A program made the position numbers and the translations under genes. The notes beneath the pieces are model-generated. The model was not told the origin of the DNA. It saw only the letters and a list, made by a program, of their open reading frames with translations, and did not search any database. 10,039 nucleotides of DNA from an uncultured Ruminococcus sp. (lineage in GTDB: Bacteria; Bacillota; Clostridia; Oscillospirales; Ruminococcaceae). This document shows positions 6,327 to 10,039 of this stretch, in pieces. How positions within the stretch are numbered: position 1 is the stretch's first letter; the number at the start of each line of letters is the position of its first letter. The stretch spans positions 1-10,039 of the forward strand of contig UQQA01000089.1 in the NCBI GenBank assembly GCA_900543105.1, given 5' to 3'.

Positions 6327-7316
6327 ATGCCGCATTCATCGGGAGGAGGCTCTCACAGAGGGGGCTCGCACCGCAGCCGTTCACACAGCTCGCGCCGTTC
6401 ACATTCGGGGTCGTCATCTTCACGCAGACATATCAACACATCGTATTTTCCCGGAGCGATAAGATATGTATATATGCACCGAGGTACTCCCCGATATGTT
6501 TATGCAGATTATGACATCACAAAAAGGCGCAGTCCTTTGCGTCTGCTCATACTTATATTTTATATCCCGTTCATATTCAGCTTTTATACAATTGTTAAAA
6601 GTTCAATGCTTCCGCCGAAGAAGCTTTCGGCCGATTATAATACCGAAATCGTTGTAAAAGACGAAATAAACGTACTCGGCGATACACAAAGGCTGAAAAG
6701 CTCGCTTGAAGCTTTTTATGATAAAACGGGCATTTCGCCTGCTGTCTTTACGGTGTATAATGAGGATTGGCAGGGCAAATATGACGCTCTGGAATACTAT
6801 GCATACGATCTTTACGTCAATGCTTTTCCCGATGAAAAGCATTGGCTGATAGTATATTCCGAACCAGAGAACCCCGACCCGTCCTTTAACGACTGGTACT
6901 GGGAGGGTATGCAGGGAGATGATACCTCGGACATTCTGACCGAGGGTAAAGCTGCGGGGTTCAATACAAGGCTTCAGCGCTATCTCACGGACGATTCAAA
7001 GTCGGTTTCCGAAGCGATAAGCCTTTCGTTTGATGAGCTTACCCCCGAAACAATGAAAAAAAGCGTTGACCCTGCAATGCTTATTACACTGCTGGTATTT
7101 GTCGGATTTATCGCTGTACACGCATTTTTCATAGTTTTCTACGACCCGAACAGAAAATACAGAAATGCAGTGGAATGTCCTGCGGAAACACCTGCGGCAA
7201 ACCCGACAAGCTCCCACGCGGAAACCTGCCCTTACTGCGGAGCTTCGTATATGTCGGGCACGGTCGCACGCTGCCCGAATTGTCAGGCTTTGCTTGAAAT
7301 TTCCGACAGAAAATAA
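6327..7316 (+). CDS. Two-span membrane protein with TPM-like domain and C-terminal zinc ribbon
   Basis: Predicted 329 residues. Residues 2-35 are almost only Ser, His, Arg and Gly, with SHR-type repeats. Membrane segment 1 spans about 71-91 and segment 2 about 250-271. Between them lies a 155-residue domain containing a conserved-looking pattern: DEINVLGDTQRLKSSLEAFYDKTG (112-135), a tyrosine/aspartate-rich middle, LIVYSEP (174-180), and helices up to KKS. This resembles the TPM fold (PF04536; L-x-L-x-x-F-x-x-x-T-G then an acidic region), though I cannot verify it. The tail has a zinc ribbon, C301-x2-C304 with C316-x2-C319. ATG 6327 is chosen because GAAAGGAAG sits 8 bases upstream; a longer form from ATG 6285 would start before the promoter's own start site. 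The TPM-like domain is placed outside and the ribbon and His-rich N-terminus inside (inference). It has its own promoter and terminator, so it is a single-gene unit. Function unknown; a protein-quality or envelope role is only a guess. Confidence 0.8.
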   Translation: MPHSSGGGSHRGGSHRSRSHSSRRSHSGSSSSRRHINTSYFPGAIRYVYMHRGTPRYVYADYDITKRRSPLRLLILIFYIPFIFSFYTIVKSSMLPPKKLSADYNTEIVVKDEINVLGDTQRLKSSLEAFYDKTGISPAVFTVYNEDWQGKYDALEYYAYDLYVNAFPDEKHWLIVYSEPENPDPSFNDWYWEGMQGDDTSDILTEGKAAGFNTRLQRYLTDDSKSVSEAISLSFDELTPETMKKSVDPAMLITLLVFVGFIAVHAFFIVFYDPNRKYRNAVECPAETPAANPTSSHAETCPYCGASYMSGTVARCPNCQALLEISDRK

Positions 7317-7325
7317 TGAGATCCG

Positions 7326-7366
7326 GCGTTCCCGTTTTCAAGTCGGGAACGCTGTATTTTTTTCTT
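7326..7366 (+). terminator. Intrinsic terminator after the TPM/zinc-ribbon gene
   Basis: GCGTTCCCG (7326-7334) and CGGGAACGC (7344-7352) form a perfect 9-bp stem over a 9-base loop. A run of T follows after TGTA. It starts 9 bases after the stop codon and separates this gene from the GH5 gene. Confidence 0.9.
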
Positions 7367-7422
7367 AAATATATATTTGCACAAAAAAACGCAAAATTTC
7401 ACCCGAAATTTATAGAAAATAC

Positions 7423-7451
7423 TTGAAATATGCTTTGCGGGAGAGTATAAT
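7423..7451 (+). promoter_or_regulatory. Promoter for the GH5 gene
   Basis: TTGAAA (7423-7428), 17-base spacer, TATAAT (7446-7451); a second TATAAT overlaps just downstream (7452-7457). The expected start is near 7458, so the leader is about 55 bases and contains the GGTCACG repeats. Confidence 0.75.
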
Positions 7452-7461
7452 TATAATATAT

Positions 7462-7489
7462 TTTTTACGGTCACGGGTCACGGTAAAAA
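7462..7489 (+). promoter_or_regulatory. GGTCACG direct repeat framed by TTTTTAC/GTAAAAA, candidate operator
   Basis: GGTCACG occurs twice without a gap (7469-7475, 7476-7482), exactly enclosed by the inverted arms TTTTTAC (7462-7468) and GTAAAAA (7483-7489). It lies just after the predicted transcription start and before the ribosome site GGAGGG (7502-7507). A repressor roadblock site or a leader hairpin would both fit; no family of regulator can be named. Confidence 0.4.
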
Positions 7490-7513
7490 CGATAAAAATG
7501 TGGAGGGATATAC

Positions 7514-9331
7514 ATGAAAATGAAAACGTTATCATCGTTCATGGCTCTGCTTCTTTCCGTTTCAATGCTTGCAGGCTGCGGAAACGGCGATGAAAAAACA
7601 GACGATGCACAGAGCGAAGCAGCGACAGCAAGCACCGCAGCGGAGGCTTCGACCGATGCGGAAGAGGAGGACAGCTTAAAGGCAATGACCTCGCTCGAAT
7701 TTGTAAGAGCTATGGGCAACGGTATAAACCTCGGCAACACGCTTGAAACCTACAATCACTCGGGATATGTCGGCGGCACAAACCCCGACGGCTTTGAAAC
7801 GCTATGGGGACAGCCCTACACGACTGCCGAAATGATGCAGAGCATGAAAGATGCAGGCTTTGACACTATCAGAATACCTGTGGCTTGGACAAACGGAATG
7901 AACTTTGAATCGGGCGATTACATCATTGACGAAAGACTTCTTTCCCGTGTTGAAACAGTTGTGAACTATGCGCTTGATGCTGATATGTATGTTATCATCA
8001 ACGACCACTGGGACGGAGGCTGGTGGGGAATGTTCGGTGCGGAGGACACGGCTGTAAGAGAAAAGGCTCTCGAAATGTACAAGTCGATGTGGACGCAGAT
8101 CGGCGAGCGTTTCAGAAATTATTCCTACAAGCTCATCTTTGAATCCGCAAACGAGGAACTCGGCGACCGCCTCAACGACAAGGATATCACGGGTTCGCAG
8201 GGCGTTCTCACCAAGGATGAATGTTATGAAACAACAAACATGATAAACAGTGAATTCGTTAAGCTTATCCGTTCGCTCGGCGGCAATAACGAAGACCGTT
8301 TTCTCCTTATCGCAGGCTATAACACGGATATCGCACACACCTGTGACGAGCGTTTCAAGATGCCCGAAGATACCGCAGACAGTAAGCTCCTGCTTTCGGT
8401 ACACTATTATACACCGTGGGATTACTGCAGCACGGACGGCGTAAATCAGTGGGGTTCTCCGTCCGATTATGACGAGCAGAACGGAAATATGGAAAAACTC
8501 AGCAAGTTCTCCGATGTGGGCTACGGCGTTGTTATCGGCGAATATGCCGTTATGAAAAAGGACGGCGGAATAAAGCCCGAGACTGACAAGTTCTACTCAA
8601 ATCTCCTGGACAACTGCGACCTTTATGATTTCTGCCCCGTACTCTGGGATTGCAGCAACTTTTACAAAAGATTGGCAAACAAGTTCTCCGATGAAGCACT
8701 CGTTCGGCTTTTCCTTGACCGCCGCTATGACAATGAAAAGGACAAGGACATTCAGACGATAAAGGACGAGGCTAAGACAAGAATCGAAGAAACTAAGCAG
8801 AAGTCTGTCGATGCACAGAGCGAAAGCATTGCACTTCCTGCCTCCGATGATATGTCGATAGCATGGATAATGTATGCTTCGAGCGATTACGGCGTTGCCT
8901 ACAGTATCGGCGACACATACGACCCGACAAACTGCACAACGGGCGCAAAGGCTGAAAATGTTCAGATCACGGGCGAGGGTACATATACCGTAAGTCTTGA
9001 TTTTTCCGAATGTGGTGCGGCAAAGGGCGTGGCGTTCTCGGCACTCGGAATTTCCAACGGCGAGAAGTTCTTCCCCGATTATACCTATACAATTGACGAA
9101 ATTCTCATCAATGGCGAAGCATACGAAATGCAGGGCAAAGGCTACACCTGCTCTGATGACAAGATTTGCTCAAGAGTAAATCTCTACAACGGCTGGGTAA
9201 ATTCGCTCTCCGAAGAAGCGAGAACCGCTGACGGCGACCTTTCCGACTGCTCGGCACAGATAATGCCGCTCGGCGACAAAAAGAGCGTTAAGACCATTTC
9301 TGTTACGTTTACTGTGAAAGCACCGAACTGA
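7514..9331 (+). CDS. Lipoprotein GH5-family endoglucanase with extra C-terminal module
   Basis: Secreted, lipid-anchored glycoside hydrolase of 605 residues. A lipoprotein signal ends in LAGC with acceptor C22, followed by an Ala/Glu/Asp/Thr-rich linker (about 24-55). The GH5 catalytic domain covers about 56-405. It has MGNGINLGNTLE (67-78), R120 in DTIRIPVAW, H165 in NDHWDGGW, acid/base E214 in FESANEE, H297/Y299 in SVHYYTPWDY, nucleophile E343 in VIGEY and W378. The active-site set is complete. The usual NEP is NEE here. A charged helix-like linker follows (about 403-436), then a beta-rich domain (about 440-603, with VAYSIGDTY, FSALGISNGE, INGEAYEMQGKGY and SRVNLYNGWV) that resembles a carbohydrate-binding module. 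I cannot assign its family number. There is no dockerin, so the enzyme is tied to the membrane and not to a cellulosome. The expected substrate is cellulose, xyloglucan or mixed-linkage beta-glucan. GGAGGG lies 6 bases before the ATG. Confidence 0.92.
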   Translation: MKMKTLSSFMALLLSVSMLAGCGNGDEKTDDAQSEAATASTAAEASTDAEEEDSLKAMTSLEFVRAMGNGINLGNTLETYNHSGYVGGTNPDGFETLWGQPYTTAEMMQSMKDAGFDTIRIPVAWTNGMNFESGDYIIDERLLSRVETVVNYALDADMYVIINDHWDGGWWGMFGAEDTAVREKALEMYKSMWTQIGERFRNYSYKLIFESANEELGDRLNDKDITGSQGVLTKDECYETTNMINSEFVKLIRSLGGNNEDRFLLIAGYNTDIAHTCDERFKMPEDTADSKLLLSVHYYTPWDYCSTDGVNQWGSPSDYDEQNGNMEKLSKFSDVGYGVVIGEYAVMKKDGGIKPETDKFYSNLLDNCDLYDFCPVLWDCSNFYKRLANKFSDEALVRLFLDRRYDNEKDKDIQTIKDEAKTRIEETKQKSVDAQSESIALPASDDMSIAWIMYASSDYGVAYSIGDTYDPTNCTTGAKAENVQITGEGTYTVSLDFSECGAAKGVAFSALGISNGEKFFPDYTYTIDEILINGEAYEMQGKGYTCSDDKICSRVNLYNGWVNSLSEEARTADGDLSDCSAQIMPLGDKKSVKTISVTFTVKAPN

Positions 9332-9362
9332 TAATAACAAACGGAACGGCTGTAAAAAATAA

Positions 9363-9452
9363 AGTTTAGGTCAAGCCTTTTCAAAGGCTTGCAGGGGTCA
9401 AGGGGGCAGAGCCACCTTGTCGCTCTCCGCAGAGAGCGAAACTCCCTAAACT
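9363..9452. repeat. Cloverleaf-like structured repeat, copy 1
   Basis: Closing arms AGTTTAGG (9363-9370) and CCTAAACT (9445-9452) enclose three stem-loops in a row. These are CAAGCCTTT/AAAGGCTTG (9372-9391), CAAGG-GGC/GCC-CCTTG with single mismatches (9399-9419), and a perfect TCGCTCTC/GAGAGCGA with loop CGCA (9420-9439). It could fold as a four-way junction in single-stranded DNA or RNA. An inverted partial copy is at 9990-10039, and similarity to it runs a few bases beyond the right arm (AACAGC). There is no ORF or strong T-run. It starts about 30 bases after the GH5 stop, where a terminator would be expected. Confidence 0.7.
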
Positions 9453-9523
9453 AACAGCTAAATCATTGTAATAATAGCGTAATCACTATCAAATAAAAGC
9501 TGTAAACTGTTAACTGAATTAAG

Positions 9524-9597
9524 GGCGCAATTCACACGAATAATGGTAAACGAACTATGAGAAATCAGTTTTGTAAACCTAAAAAGTGAATTGCGCC
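9524..9597. repeat. 74-bp element with GGCGCAATTCAC ends, copy 1
   Basis: GGCGCAATTCAC (9524-9535) and GTGAATTGCGCC (9586-9597) are perfect 12-bp inverted ends. The whole unit recurs in reverse at 9866-9942; a hand alignment gives 66 of 74 positions identical with three extra bases in the second copy. It is non-coding, with no clear target duplication. Confidence 0.8.
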
Positions 9598-9865
9598 ATA
9601 CTATTTTCCTAAAAAATCTATCCTTGAAGCGAAAATCTACGAACGAAGTGAGTGGATTTGAAGCTTCAACGCAATATGAGTGGTAAAACGCAGTATGAGT
9701 GGCTATGCTAAAACGGTCGGATATGGAATTCGACCCTATGTTAAAATGTCGGTTTATGTTCATATCCCACACCACCGCCGTTCAAGCGATGTCGGAGTGA
9801 AATGCTTATCGCTTTCGCTCTGCGCATTTCGCTCCGAGGATAGTTTGTTTGAAGAAAATAGAATT
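9598..9865. other. Hairpin-rich core between the inverted 74/77-bp elements
   Basis: No credible gene is seen in these 268 bases. Visible structure, in order: TTGAAGC (9624-9630) pairing with GCTTCAA (9663-9669), with AAATC/GATTT inside; a 16-bp direct repeat AACGCARTATGAGTGG (9668-9683 and 9687-9702); GGATATG (9719-9725) with CATATCC (9761-9767); and a 13-bp stem CGGAGTGAAATGC/GCATTTCGCTCCG (9793-9805/9824-9836) that is perfect if a G-U pair is allowed. A short ORF spanning 9458-9775 on the minus strand runs through one of the repeats and is not believed. Confidence 0.5.
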
Positions 9866-9942
9866 GGCGCAATTCACATTTTTTAGGTTTATGAAACTGG
9901 GTTTATCATATTTCGTTTCCCGTTATTCTTGTGAATTGCGCC
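9866..9942. repeat. 77-bp element with GGCGCAATTCAC ends, copy 2 (inverted)
   Basis: The perfect 12-bp inverted ends are at 9866-9877 and 9931-9942. The sequence is the reverse-complement relative of 9524-9597, including the inner TAAACCTAAAAA block next to one end. With copy 1 it makes an inverted pair around the 268-bp core. Confidence 0.8.
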
Positions 9943-9989
9943 TTTTGACTTGTTAGTGAATATACTATTATAAATGATATTATGCTGTT

Positions 9990-10039
9990 AGTTTAGGGGA
10001 TTTCGCTCTCTGCGGAGAGCGACCAAAGGGCTTCCGCCC
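9990..10039. repeat. Cloverleaf-like structured repeat, partial inverted copy 2
   Basis: AGTTTAGG (9990-9997) followed by TCGCTCTC/GAGAGCGA with loop TGCG (10003-10022) is the reverse complement of the right half of 9363-9452. The next arm begins CCAAAGGGC-TTCC-GCCC, which would form its own stem but differs in sequence from the matching arm of copy 1. The copy runs past the window edge. Homology starts slightly outside the arm, at GCTGTT (9984-9989). Confidence 0.7.

Noticed and set aside
9372..9391. Intrinsic terminator of the GH5 gene
   Set aside because: The stem CAAGCCTTT/AAAGGCTTG is perfect but is followed by GC-rich sequence without a T-run, so it is treated as part of the structured repeat.
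9458..9775. 105-codon minus-strand ORF and a 68-codon plus-strand ORF (9680-9886) in the right-end repeat block
   Set aside because: Both run through repeats and hairpins, lack ribosome sites and have no recognisable protein features.
9363..9942. CRISPR array
   Set aside because: The repeats are inverted pairs of different lengths and families, not regularly spaced direct repeats with unique spacers, and no cas gene is present.
9457..9989. Known large structured RNA (such as ROOL or HEARO classes)
   Set aside because: Size and structure invite the idea, but I could not match any conserved motif from memory, so no class is named.

Overview
The window looks like chromosomal DNA of a low-to-mid GC Bacillota of the Ruminococcus type (Oscillospiraceae, gut or rumen). 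This is inferred from a lipid-anchored GH5 glucanase, consensus sigma-A promoters (TTGACA/TTGAAA, 17-bp spacing, TATAAT), strong GGAGG-type ribosome sites, and many small palindromic intergenic repeats. No RNA gene or database match is available to confirm the genus.

Layout. 1-53 is the right end of a hairpin MITE-like element (family C). 241-858 (+) is a CmpB/DUF1113-type membrane protein, preceded by an 11-bp-period direct repeat. A perfect consensus promoter (872-900) drives a two-component pair: an OmpR-type response regulator (956-1627) and a short-loop membrane histidine kinase (1624-2685). The convergent gap 2686-3553 is a graveyard of mobile DNA: two 102-bp hairpin elements of family A (2723-2824, 3318-3419), a broken IS5-like transposase start, a start-less ORF of unknown function, and a complete family C element inserted exactly at the stop codon of the next gene. 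3554-6102 (-) is a two-gene operon, an EamA/DMT transporter followed by an NhaC-type antiporter, overlapping by ATGA and read from one strong promoter. 6327-7316 (+) is a two-span membrane protein with a TPM-like extracytoplasmic domain and a C-terminal zinc ribbon, ended by a good intrinsic terminator. 7514-9331 (+) is a lipoprotein GH5 glycoside hydrolase with an extra C-terminal beta-rich module. 9332-10039 has no convincing gene. It is a nested arrangement of inverted repeats: an outer pair of cloverleaf-like structured repeats (9363-9452 and 9990-end), an inner inverted pair of 74/77-bp elements with GGCGCAATTCAC ends, and a hairpin-rich core.

How it fits together. The CmpB-like protein and the two-component system may form one sensing unit: the kinase has almost no extracellular domain, and the direct repeat upstream of the CmpB-like gene has the geometry of an OmpR-family operator. 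The EamA/NhaC operon is ordinary export and ion homeostasis. The GH5 lipoprotein is a surface-anchored plant-polysaccharide enzyme without a dockerin. The most unusual material is non-coding: three dispersed hairpin families, one with stem changes that keep pairing, plus the structured locus at the right end.
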